Source: Bradyrhizobium ivorense (lineage in GTDB: Bacteria > Pseudomonadota > Alphaproteobacteria > Rhizobiales > Xanthobacteraceae). Taken from it: a stretch of 64,000 nt of DNA. Below the pieces are notes generated by a model that saw only the letters and a list, made by a program, of their open reading frames with translations, did not search any database and was not told the origin of the DNA. Location of the stretch: contig NZ_CAADFC020000023.1 in the NCBI RefSeq assembly GCF_900696085.1, positions 63,884 to 127,883 of the forward strand, written 5' to 3'. Below, one piece after another: positions 55,071 through 63,391 of the stretch (position 1 is its first letter; every line of letters begins with the position of its first letter). The position numbers and the translations under genes are program-made.

Positions 55071-56102
55071 GTGACTAATGGCATTTGGGAATGGAGCCAC
55101 GGCGAAACTGTCATGATGCGTCGCGGCATGAATGCGGGAACCTTGCCGGGGCGAGCAGGTGACGGAGTCGTGATCAAGAATCTCAAACTGCGCCAATTGC
55201 GCCTGCTGGTCGCGCTGGATGCCGAGCGCAAGCTGCAGCTGGCCGCGGAACGCCTCAACATTACCCAGTCTGCGGCCTCGAAGATGCTGGCCGAGATCGA
55301 GGCGCTGGCGCGGGTTCCGCTGTTCGAACGCACCGCGCGCGGTGTCGAGCCGACGGACTATGGCGCGATCCTGATCCGCGGCGGCAAAAGCGTGCTGGCC
55401 GATCTCGATCAGGTCACCGACGAATTCGCGGGCTACAAGTCCGGCGAGCTCGGGACGGTGTCCGTCGGCACGGTCGCCAAGCCGAGCATCGACCTCGTCG
55501 TCGACGTCATTCAATATCTCGGCGAGAAGCTCAACCGGGTGAACATCTCGCTCGATGTTTCGACCAGTCCGCCGCTGATCGCACGCCTGCGTGCGCTCGA
55601 GCTCGATTTCGTGGTGGCCAGGATTCCCGCCGGCGTCGATCCCGGGCAGTTCGAGTATCACGAGATCGGCGCCGAGGAGGCGGCGCTGCTGGTTCGCGCC
55701 GAGCACCCGCTGGCGCTACGCAACAGCGTCGATCTCGCCGACATGGTCGAGCAGCAGTGGATCTGCCAGCCGCGGGAATCCTTCATGCGGCAAGGGGTCG
55801 AGCGGCTGTTCCTCAGTCGCGGCCTGACGCCGCCGCGCCGGGTCATCAACACCGAGTCGTTTCTTGCTTCGGTTGGGATCGCGGCCGGGATCGATGCGAT
55901 CGTGCCGGTCCCGATGCTGATGTTCGACCTGGTCGACCGGCAGCGCTTCAAGATGCTGCAGATCGGCGATCAGCTCATGCTGGAGAGCTACGGGCTGATC
56001 AAGCTCCGCGCCCGCGCGCTGTCGCCGGCGGCTGCCCTGGTGTTCGACGCGATGAAGCGGCTCGGCGATCCGAACGGCCGCACCGGGTCTGATACGGGCT
56101 AA
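55071..56102 (+). CDS. LysR family transcriptional regulator
   Basis: A 343-residue regulator with helix-turn-helix LRQLRLLVALDAERKLQLAA and ERLNITQSAASKMLAEIEAL, then ALARVPLFERTARGVEPTDY, and a substrate-binding domain (GTVSVGTVAKPSIDLVVDVI; RALELDFVVARIPAGVDPGQ). It is of the GbpR/CbbR-like kind, with an extended N-terminus. The start is unclear: GTG 55071 gives about 33 residues before the DNA-binding domain; ATG 55113 or GTG 55170 would give a normal length. It is divergent from the MFS gene and likely regulates it. Confidence 0.9.
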   Translation: MTNGIWEWSHGETVMMRRGMNAGTLPGRAGDGVVIKNLKLRQLRLLVALDAERKLQLAAERLNITQSAASKMLAEIEALARVPLFERTARGVEPTDYGAILIRGGKSVLADLDQVTDEFAGYKSGELGTVSVGTVAKPSIDLVVDVIQYLGEKLNRVNISLDVSTSPPLIARLRALELDFVVARIPAGVDPGQFEYHEIGAEEAALLVRAEHPLALRNSVDLADMVEQQWICQPRESFMRQGVERLFLSRGLTPPRRVINTESFLASVGIAAGIDAIVPVPMLMFDLVDRQRFKMLQIGDQLMLESYGLIKLRARALSPAAALVFDAMKRLGDPNGRTGSDTG

Positions 56103-56106
56103 GGGT

Positions 56107-57300
56107 TCAGCGGAACATGCTGCGCAGATTCTGCGCGATCTCGAGCAGGGCCGGGTTGTGCTTCACCGCGCGCTTGGCGCGGTTGATGCCGGAGAGCACG
56201 CTGACCGCCGGCCGGCCGCGCAGGCTGAGCGGGATGAAGCTGTCGAAGATCGCCTCGTCGTCCTTGCAGAACAGCCGCTTGTACTCGTCCGATCCGATGC
56301 CGAGGTCGAGCGCGCGATAGTTCTCGCCGGCATGGCGATCGATGATGTCGCGCATCAGGATCAGGCCGGGGCTGTATTTCGAATTGCCCGACATCGTGTA
56401 GGTGTTGAACATCATCGAGAAGCGATGGCCGTCGGCGACGCCGGCGAAGATCGCGATCACCTCCTCGTCGCATTCCAGCGCATGGATGTCGATGGCGTAT
56501 CCCTTGCCGTCGGCGCGCGGCGCGAGGCAGGCGGCGCGGATGAACTGCTCGACGCCGGGCTCGGCGAACACGTTGGGCAGCTTCTGCTCGGCCATGCGCT
56601 GCGGCTTGACGCGGAAGAACCAGTCGAGCAGGCGGCAGACGTCGGCGCTCTCGGTCGCGACGTGATAGCGATAGCCGGGCAGCGCCTGCAGCTTGCGCTC
56701 CTTGCCCTTGAGGCGGCGGCGGAACGAATTGCTGACCAGCGTCGCCGGCGCCGCGCCCGGCTCGATCGTCAGCAGCGGGCAATCATTGACCGAAGGCTGG
56801 TGCGGCAGCAGGGACAGCGGGTTCGGCAGGTCCTGCCAGCGCAGCGGTTGCTGATGCAGCGCCAGCGCATCGAGGCGGGACCGCTCCGCGATCAAGCCGA
56901 TCAGGGCTGCGAGGTCGGCTTCGGTCGCGTTGGCGGCGAAGTCCTTGTCGTAAAGCCCCATGTTGAAGGTCGCATGCTTGCCGCCCATGAAGCTCGCGCA
57001 GTGCGCGCCGAGGCGCTGCTCGATCGCGAGCGGCAGCAGCAGCAGCGGCCGGCGCTCGCTGTCGTGGGCCACAACGATGAAGGGCCGCGCGCCCTCGCGC
57101 TCGCCGACCTGGCGCTGCCAGGCAGCGAGGAAGTCGAAGCGCTGATAGGGGGTGTAGGAGTGCTGCGGCGTCTCGAGGCCGCGCCAGACCGCTTCGGCCG
57201 CAGTGAGATCATGGAAGATGTCGACACCGGCGATGCGGATCGCATTCGACCATGTCCGCGTGGTTGCCGTCTGGCCTTCGATTGCCGCAGCCATGGTCAT
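56107..57300 (-). CDS. CelD/BcsL-like GNAT acyltransferase
   Basis: A 397-residue protein of the Acetyltransf_6 (CelD/BcsL) type found in exopolysaccharide and cellulose loci. Signs: NSFRRRLKGKERKLQALPGY, a second-half GNAT fold with GYAIDIHALECDEEVIAIFA, NTYTMSGNSKYSPGLILMRD and ALDLGIGSDEYKRLFCKDDE, where the YSPGxxL motif and the L-D-L/F-G-x-G block are characteristic. The likely role is acyl decoration of the polysaccharide or its precursor (inference). It overlaps no neighbour; the next minus-strand frame upstream is the NTPase stump. Confidence 0.88.
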   Translation of the reverse strand: MTMAAAIEGQTATTRTWSNAIRIAGVDIFHDLTAAEAVWRGLETPQHSYTPYQRFDFLAAWQRQVGEREGARPFIVVAHDSERRPLLLLPLAIEQRLGAHCASFMGGKHATFNMGLYDKDFAANATEADLAALIGLIAERSRLDALALHQQPLRWQDLPNPLSLLPHQPSVNDCPLLTIEPGAAPATLVSNSFRRRLKGKERKLQALPGYRYHVATESADVCRLLDWFFRVKPQRMAEQKLPNVFAEPGVEQFIRAACLAPRADGKGYAIDIHALECDEEVIAIFAGVADGHRFSMMFNTYTMSGNSKYSPGLILMRDIIDRHAGENYRALDLGIGSDEYKRLFCKDDEAIFDSFIPLSLRGRPAVSVLSGINRAKRAVKHNPALLEIAQNLRSMFR

Positions 57301-57426
57301 CTCGAAACCCGAATTGTTATAGGTATTAATATACAGTCCTCGGCTGAGGCCGACCTTCGCAGGGAAATGTCAACAAAGAGTAAGAACATATGCCGTGGGG
57401 GACCCATGGCAGCCTACGTAAACATT

Positions 57427-58248
57427 TCAATAGCTTAGCGCCATGAGAAGGTATCTTGTGCCGGCCGAATTAGGCACATGATTGCATCCCCTCTTGCCGA
57501 TTTCTGGGGAACATCCGGAGACCGTTTCCAAGGCATCAAGGTTCGCGTTGGTGTTTGCTGCTTGCGCGCAGTCGACCCGTTGCCGCGAGCCAACGATTTG
57601 ATCTTTCGAGAAGTGGTAGGCCCGGCGGGAGCTTCCGCCGTTGCACGAAAGCGGGGGGTTGCAGGCTCTCTGGTCGGTCGGGACGATGTCCCACTTTCGT
57701 GCCCTACTTAGCAACGAAGACTCAAGGAGGTCGTTCAGTCCGCGTTCTGCCGCCTGTTCTAGAAATTCGTTCGGATTTGTCACGCCTTGCATTTGTAAGA
57801 CGGCTCGCTGTTCCTCCTCTGTCAGCTTTTCAAGCGCTAAAACTACGTATCCTCCGTGGCTGTTGAAGTACGGCTGAAAGGTTGCGAGGTCGGTCGAGCC
57901 CAGCCAGTCACTTTCGCGGCAGGAGATACGAAGTTGTTTTGGCTGCACATCAAACAATTTTTGAACGACGGCATCGATCGTGCTCTGGTCACCGCGTCCT
58001 GCTCGACGCTCATCGAGCGCATCGATGAACAAAGTTGTCGCAGCTGGCAAGGTAGGAATGTTCAAGAAATCGCGCGTCGTAACTCGCATGCCATTCTTGG
58101 CTGCGGTTTCGATAAACAGGTGAGTTTTCCCGGCGCCGGGCGCGCCCAATAGCACTATGTTGGGCGTCTCAGCGTATTCAGAAAACAGCCGTCTTTGATT
58201 TGGCTCGGCAGGTTGCGGGACTAGTTGCCGAACAATCCGATCAATCAT
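57427..58248 (-). pseudogene. Truncated P-loop NTPase (N-terminal stump of a large defence-like ATPase)
   Basis: A 273-residue frame. Its first 175 residues read as an AAA/NACHT-like NTPase: TPNIVLLGAPGAGKTHLFIE is Walker A, TTLFIDALDERRAGRGDQST is Walker B, and QPKQLRISCRESDWLGSTDL is the following arginine/serine strand. Related proteins usually run well over 1000 residues, with C-terminal repeats or effector domains. Here, after NDLLESSLLSRARK, the translation loses the family pattern and becomes Ser/Cys/Asn-rich up to a stop, so the rest has probably been deleted and replaced. The region is AT-richer than its neighbours. Confidence 0.6.
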
Positions 58249-58486
58249 TCAAGATGCCTTGGCTCGTTTGCAAGAGGCAATTGTAGATTGAGTCGGCGGG
58301 GTCCTTGCAAATTTAGATTGGATGAAGGCAATGGTGATGCGCGATGCACATACGAATGTCGCGGTGCGTCCCTCGACAGGGAGGCTGTAATCTTATTCTG
58401 GGGAAAATTCCGGGGATAACCAGAGTGCGAGGCAAATAGCTCCGCGTTTTCAGCCCCTTAAAGAGGCTCTTAATAGAGTAATAACA

Positions 58487-59593
58487 ATGCGTTGGCGGTG
58501 CGCGGGGAACCGCGGGGGACGTGCGACCGTGGCGTCGGATAGCGGGTTTTTGCGGCGGGCCCGAATGGAGCTCGCGTATTTCAGCGGCGCCTTCAGCTGG
58601 ACGCCGCGCGACGTCGGCGGCGCCGGCGTGATCCTGCGTTTCGAACGGGTCCGCCCGCCGCGCCGGGCCCGGTTCCAGCCGCTGAAATCCCGGGAGATCA
58701 CGCCGCAATTCCTGCACTGGACGATCCAGGCGCTGAAGCGCTGGAATTACGACATCGTCGGCATCGACGAGGCGTGCCGCCGCGCGGTGACGCTGCCGGA
58801 GAAGCGGCGCTTTGCCTGCCTGACCTTCGATGGCGCCTCCAAGGATCTCATCACGCATGCCTATCCGGTGCTCGCCGGCCACGGCGTTCCCTTCACGGTG
58901 TATCTGCCGACGGCGTTTCCCGACGGCGTCGGCGAGGCCTGGTGGCTGGCGCTCGAAGACGTGATCGCGCGCGAGAGCCGCATCGGCCTGATGATCGACG
59001 GCGGCGAGCGGCACTTCGAGGTCTCGAGCCTGTCGGACAAATACCAGCTGTTCGATTTCCTCTACGACTGGATGCGCCGGCTATCGCCGTCCGACCGGTC
59101 GCTTGCCATCAACGATCTCGGCAGGCGCTATGCGGTCGATCTCGCGCAGCTATCGCGCAATATGTCGCTGGATTGGTCGGATCTGGCGAAGCTGGCGGCG
59201 GACCGCAACGCGTCGTTCGGTTGCGCCACCGTGAACTATCCGGCGCTGTCGACCCTGAAGGACGCCGATGCGCGGCGCGAGATGGCGATGGGGAAGGCGG
59301 TGGCGGAGAGCGCGCTGCGGCGGCAGGTCAGCCATTTCGCCTTTCCGTTCGGCGATCGCGACGCCTTTCGTCGCGCACATGTGCTGATGGCGGAGGAGAC
59401 CGGCTTTGCCAGCGCGGTCTCGACGATGCCGGGCATCGTCGGGGCGCAGGGCCGCACCAATCTCTACGCGCTGCCGCGCATCGCCTGGGACGGACGCCAG
59501 CGCTCGCTGCGGATGATGCGGGTGCTGCTGTCGGGCATGATGTTCGCGCCGGTGCAGCCGACGCGCCACACGCGCGAGCTGAGCATCCTCTAG
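58487..59593 (+). CDS. Degenerate polysaccharide deacetylase (NodB-fold) protein
   Basis: A 368-residue NodB-homology protein in the exopolysaccharide locus. The fold is recognisable from ACLTFDGASKDLITHAYPVL, GHGVPFTVYLPTAFPDGVGE and SHFAFPFGDRDAFRRAHVLM. However, the metal-binding Asp of TFDDG is Gly116 (TFDG), and the two zinc His of H-T-V-x-H are Ala247 and Tyr251 (FGCATVNYPALS). All three usual metal ligands are therefore gone, so it is unlikely to work as a deacetylase; a binding or scaffold role is possible. Start: ATG 58487, or ATG 58565 (MELAYFSGAF). Confidence 0.88.
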   Translation: MRWRCAGNRGGRATVASDSGFLRRARMELAYFSGAFSWTPRDVGGAGVILRFERVRPPRRARFQPLKSREITPQFLHWTIQALKRWNYDIVGIDEACRRAVTLPEKRRFACLTFDGASKDLITHAYPVLAGHGVPFTVYLPTAFPDGVGEAWWLALEDVIARESRIGLMIDGGERHFEVSSLSDKYQLFDFLYDWMRRLSPSDRSLAINDLGRRYAVDLAQLSRNMSLDWSDLAKLAADRNASFGCATVNYPALSTLKDADARREMAMGKAVAESALRRQVSHFAFPFGDRDAFRRAHVLMAEETGFASAVSTMPGIVGAQGRTNLYALPRIAWDGRQRSLRMMRVLLSGMMFAPVQPTRHTRELSIL

Positions 59594-59799
59594 GTCGGGT
59601 CGGGCCGCGACATCCACGAGACGATCGGCATCGCCGGCAGCACCCAGCCGAGCCCCGCCACCACGTAGAAGATCGCCTGCAGCAGCCCCGAATTGGCCAG
59701 CCACGGCGTCTGCGCCACCGTCATGCCGAGCAGCGACCACACCACGACGAGGATCAGCAGGAAGATGGTTCCGAGCAGTTTGCGGGTGCGTATGGCCAT
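59590..59799 (-). CDS. DUF2842 family small membrane protein
   Basis: A 69-residue protein with two transmembrane helices: LLGTIFLLILVVVWSLLGMT and LQAIFYVVAGLGWVLPAMPI, ending VSWMSRPDPT. This two-helix layout with TRKLLGT at the start matches DUF2842, a family confined mostly to alphaproteobacteria and often found beside haem A synthase, as here. Function unknown. Its end overlaps the stop of the deacetylase-like gene by four bases. Confidence 0.92.
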   Translation of the reverse strand: MAIRTRKLLGTIFLLILVVVWSLLGMTVAQTPWLANSGLLQAIFYVVAGLGWVLPAMPIVSWMSRPDPT

Positions 59800-59894
59800 G
59801 GCTCTATTGTGGGTAACTCGTGATCTCTGCGGCGCTTGCGCCGCTTGCGGGGCGGACTATAAGGGGCGCGAAAATCCAATCAAGTCAGGGCGAA

Positions 59895-60980
59895 ATGGCC
59901 GGTATTTCCGCAAAGACGTCGCAGCTCCGTGCGGTCCGGGTCTGGCTGTTGGCCGTCGCCGCCCTGATCGCGCTGATGGTGCTGGTCGGCGGCGCCACAC
60001 GCCTCACCGAGTCCGGCCTGTCGATCGTCGAATGGAAGCCGGTGACCGGCACGCTGCCGCCGCTGACCGCGGCGCAATGGACGCAGGCCTTCGAGGGCTA
60101 CAAGGCCATCCCGCAATATCGCGAGCTCAACGCCGGCATGACGCTCGACGAGTTCAAGACGATCTTCTGGTGGGAGTGGAGCCACCGGCTGCTGGGCCGC
60201 TTCATCGGCGTCGCTTACCTATTGCCGTTCCTGTACTTCCTGTGGCGCGGCGCGGTCAGCGGCGAACTTGGCCGGCGGCTGTGGTTCATCTTCGGGCTCG
60301 GTGCGCTGCAGGGCGCGGTCGGCTGGTGGATGGTGGCGTCCGGCCTGACCCAGCGCGTCGAGGTCTCGCAGTATCGGCTGGCGACGCACTTGGTGCTGGC
60401 ACTGCTGATCTTCGCAGCGATCGTCTGGACGCTGCGGCGGCTGACCGAGCGTCCGCCGCTGATCGCGCCGGTCAGGTTGAAGATCACCAGCGCGGTGCTG
60501 CTGATCCTCACTTTCGTGCAGCTGTATTTCGGCGCGCTGGTCGCAGGGCTGCGCGCCGGCAAGGTCTTCAACACCTGGCCCGAGATCGATGGCGCGTTGA
60601 TTCCGTCGGCCGACCGTCTCTGGTTCGAGACGCCGTGGTGGCGCAATCTGTTCGACAACACGCTGACGGTGCAGTTCGAGCACCGCATGACCGCGTACCT
60701 CTTGTTCGCGCTGGCGATCCTGCACGCAATCGATGCGGTGCGCGCGCGCGCCGGAGGCGGCGTGATTGCGGGCGCCTGGTGGCTGGTCGCGGCCATTACG
60801 CTGCAGGCGACGCTCGGCGTCCTGACGCTGCTGCATCAGGTGCCGATCGATCTGGCGCTGACGCATCAGGCGGTCGCGATCGTCGTGCTGACGCTTGCGG
60901 TACTGCAGGCCGAGCGGTTCGCCGCGCGGCGGACCGAACGGGATCAGCCGAACCTCGTTCCGGTCGGCCAGCCCGGCTGA
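59895..60980 (+). CDS. ctaA: Haem A synthase (COX15/CtaA)
   Basis: Oxidises haem O to haem A for the aa3-type cytochrome oxidase. The 361-residue membrane protein has eight helices in two pseudo-symmetric halves. LVGGATRLTESGLSIVEWKP (first-half loop) and EWSHRLLGRFIGVAYLLPFL carry the conserved His; the second half has QFEHRMTAYLLFALAILHAI and LTHQAVAIVVLTLAVLQAER. It is the type 2 COX15 form without the Cys pair of Bacillus CtaA. ATG 59895 has AGGGCG just upstream. It is convergent with nadC. Confidence 0.96.
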   Translation: MAGISAKTSQLRAVRVWLLAVAALIALMVLVGGATRLTESGLSIVEWKPVTGTLPPLTAAQWTQAFEGYKAIPQYRELNAGMTLDEFKTIFWWEWSHRLLGRFIGVAYLLPFLYFLWRGAVSGELGRRLWFIFGLGALQGAVGWWMVASGLTQRVEVSQYRLATHLVLALLIFAAIVWTLRRLTERPPLIAPVRLKITSAVLLILTFVQLYFGALVAGLRAGKVFNTWPEIDGALIPSADRLWFETPWWRNLFDNTLTVQFEHRMTAYLLFALAILHAIDAVRARAGGGVIAGAWWLVAAITLQATLGVLTLLHQVPIDLALTHQAVAIVVLTLAVLQAERFAARRTERDQPNLVPVGQPG

Positions 60981-60992
60981 TCCTTCAGGTCT

Positions 60993-61844
60993 TCACGACA
61001 GATAGTCGAGCCCAATATCGAGCGCGGCGGAGCTGTGGGTCACCCAGCCGACCGAAATCAAATCGACGCCGGTGGCCGCAATCGCCGGCGCTGTCGCCGC
61101 GGTGATGCGGCCGGAAGCCTCGGTGATCGCCTTGCCGCGGGCCATCGTCACGGCCTGCGCCATCTGCTCGATCGTCATGTTGTCGAGCAGCACCGCATCG
61201 ACGCCGAGCGCCAACGCCTGCTCTAGCTGGGCGATTGTGTCGACCTCGACCTCGATCTTGACGAGGTGACCGGCATTGGCCTTGGCGCGTTCGATCGCGG
61301 TGCGGATGCCGCCGGCGAGTGCGATGTGGTTGTCCTTGATCAGCACGGCATCGTCGAGCCCAAAGCGGTGATTGCCGCCGCCGCCGGCGCGGACCGCGTA
61401 TTTTTCCAGGGCGCGCAATCCCGGCGTGGTCTTGCGGGTGCAGACGATCTGCGCACGCGTGCCGGACACGGCTTTCACGAGTGTCGCGGTCGCGGTGGCG
61501 ACGCCGCTGAGGTGGCAGAGGAAGTTGAGCGCGGTCCGCTCCGCGGTCAGCAGGCTGCGGGCCGGACCGTCGATGATCGCGATCACCTGATCTGATTCGA
61601 CCGCGCTGCCGTCGGGCCGCTCGGCGCGCAGCTCGATGGCCGGCGAGACCATCTGAAACGCCGAGCGCGCAACGTCGAGCCCGGCGACGACGCCGGGTTG
61701 CCGTGCCCGCATCACCAGCCGGGCCTGCTGGCCGGCCGGCACGATGGCGTCGGCCGTGATGTCTCCGGCGCGGCCGAGGTCTTCGCGCAGCGCGGTCTGC
61801 ACGACCGGCTCGTACATCAGCGGCAACAGCGGATTGAGGGTCAT
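60993..61844 (-). CDS. nadC: Nicotinate-nucleotide pyrophosphorylase (carboxylating)
   Basis: Converts quinolinate and PRPP to nicotinate mononucleotide in de novo NAD synthesis. The 283-residue enzyme shows REDLGRAGDITADAIVPAGQ, LNFLCHLSGVATATATLVKA, VCTRKTTPGLRALEKYAVRA, GGGGNHRFGLDDAVLIKDNH and ITEASGRITAATAPAIAATG, all QPRTase signatures. ATG 61844 overlaps the nadB stop (ATGA), so nadA-nadB-nadC is a coupled operon. Confidence 0.97.
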   Translation of the reverse strand: MTLNPLLPLMYEPVVQTALREDLGRAGDITADAIVPAGQQARLVMRARQPGVVAGLDVARSAFQMVSPAIELRAERPDGSAVESDQVIAIIDGPARSLLTAERTALNFLCHLSGVATATATLVKAVSGTRAQIVCTRKTTPGLRALEKYAVRAGGGGNHRFGLDDAVLIKDNHIALAGGIRTAIERAKANAGHLVKIEVEVDTIAQLEQALALGVDAVLLDNMTIEQMAQAVTMARGKAITEASGRITAATAPAIAATGVDLISVGWVTHSSAALDIGLDYLS

Positions 61845-63391
61845 GACAGGGCACTCCTGACGAATGGATTGGACTCGACGATGGCGCGCGCAGCGGCGAG
61901 CGCTTCTGTGCGGGTAAGGGACGACGGCACGGCCGAGGATGCGGTGTCCGGAAAGTCGGTGCGGAAATGTCCGCCACGGCTTTCCTCGCGCCTGACGGCG
62001 GCGACCGCGATCATCAGTCCGACCAGGGCCGCGTCAGACGCCGCGCCCGGGCCGCGCGCAAACGGATAAAGGCTGAGGATGACACGCTCGATCCCATCAC
62101 GGTCGCGCAGCACGCCGAGCCCCTGGGTCAGGATCGGGCGCACCGCTGAGGGATCGGCAGCGGGCGGCGCAGCTTCCTCGCGCAACATCGCACGTGGACC
62201 CGCGCTCACCCCCTCGATGCTCTCGGCGACCCACCGCGCGCAAACGATCGCTTCCATCAGCGAGTTGCTGGCGAGCCGGTTGGCGCCGTGCAGTCCGGTG
62301 CGCGCGGCTTCGCCGCAGGCCCACAGGCCCTGCACGCTGCTGCGGCCTGTGCCGTCAACCGCGATGCCGCCCATGTGATAGTGCACTGCGGGGCGGATCG
62401 GGATCGGATCATGCGCCGGATCGATGCCCGCCATCTTGCAAAACGCGCTGATCACGGGATAGCGCTGCGCAAAATCGGCGCCCGGATGCTGGCGCGCATC
62501 GAGGAAGGTGCGGTGGCCGGCGGCGCGGTGGCGCCACACCGCGCGCGCGACGATGTCGCGCGGCGCGAGCTCGGCGCCGGGTTGGTCGGCCATGAAGCGC
62601 TGCCCGGCCTCGTCGATCAGCAGCGCGCCGTCGCCGCGGATCGCCTCGGTCAGCAGCGGCATCGGCCGCGACGGCCCGTCGAAGGCGGTCGGGTGAAACT
62701 GGACGAATTCGAGATCGGCGAGCGTTGCGCCGGCGTGTGCAGCGAGCGCGAGCCCCTGGCCAAAGCAGCCGCCCGGATTGGTGCTGTCGGCGAACAGCCC
62801 GCCGATGCCGCCGGTCGCGATCACGACGCGGTTGGTCGCGATCGTCAGTGGGCCGCGATCGTTTGCCGCCAGCACGCCCTTGATCGTATTGTCCTCGACC
62901 AGTAGCCGCCGCGCCTCGACGCCTTCCAGCAGCGTGATCGACGGCGTGCGCCGGACAGCCGCGATCAGCGCGCGCATGATCTCGCGTCCCGTGCCGTCGC
63001 CGGTCGCGTGCACGATGCGGTTGCGGCTGTGCGCGGCTTCTAGGCCGAGCCGCCAGCTGCCATCCGCACGCCGGTCGAAGCCGACGCCGAGCTTGGCCAA
63101 AGTTTCGACGGCCGCGGGCGCGGCGTGAACGATCCGGCTCGCGGCGGCCTCGTCGCACAGGCCGGCGCCGGCCGCGAGCGTGTCGGCGAGATGCAGGGCA
63201 GGGCTGTCGTCGGCGCCGACCGCGGCGGAAAATCCGCCCTGCGCCCACATGCTGGACGCCTCGGCGCCGAGCGGCGATTTCGACAGCAGCACGACCGGTT
63301 CGGGGGCGAGCTCGAGCGCGGTCATCAGCCCGGCGGCGCCGCCGCCGATGATGACCGGGCGGCCGGTCAGATCGGAGATGTCGGTGCTCAT
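61841..63391 (-). CDS. nadB: L-aspartate oxidase
   Basis: FAD enzyme that turns aspartate into iminoaspartate, which NadA uses. The 516-residue protein has PVIIGGGAAGLMTALELAPE (FAD GxGxxG), LGAEASSMWAQGGFSAAVGA, RIVHATGDGTGREIMRALIA, EFVQFHPTAFDGPSRPMPLL, HYHMGGIAVDGTGRSSVQGL and GANRLASNSLMEAIVCARWV. It overlaps nadA upstream and nadC downstream by four bases each. Confidence 0.97.
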   Translation of the reverse strand: MSTDISDLTGRPVIIGGGAAGLMTALELAPEPVVLLSKSPLGAEASSMWAQGGFSAAVGADDSPALHLADTLAAGAGLCDEAAASRIVHAAPAAVETLAKLGVGFDRRADGSWRLGLEAAHSRNRIVHATGDGTGREIMRALIAAVRRTPSITLLEGVEARRLLVEDNTIKGVLAANDRGPLTIATNRVVIATGGIGGLFADSTNPGGCFGQGLALAAHAGATLADLEFVQFHPTAFDGPSRPMPLLTEAIRGDGALLIDEAGQRFMADQPGAELAPRDIVARAVWRHRAAGHRTFLDARQHPGADFAQRYPVISAFCKMAGIDPAHDPIPIRPAVHYHMGGIAVDGTGRSSVQGLWACGEAARTGLHGANRLASNSLMEAIVCARWVAESIEGVSAGPRAMLREEAAPPAADPSAVRPILTQGLGVLRDRDGIERVILSLYPFARGPGAASDAALVGLMIAVAAVRREESRGGHFRTDFPDTASSAVPSSLTRTEALAAARAIVESNPFVRSALS

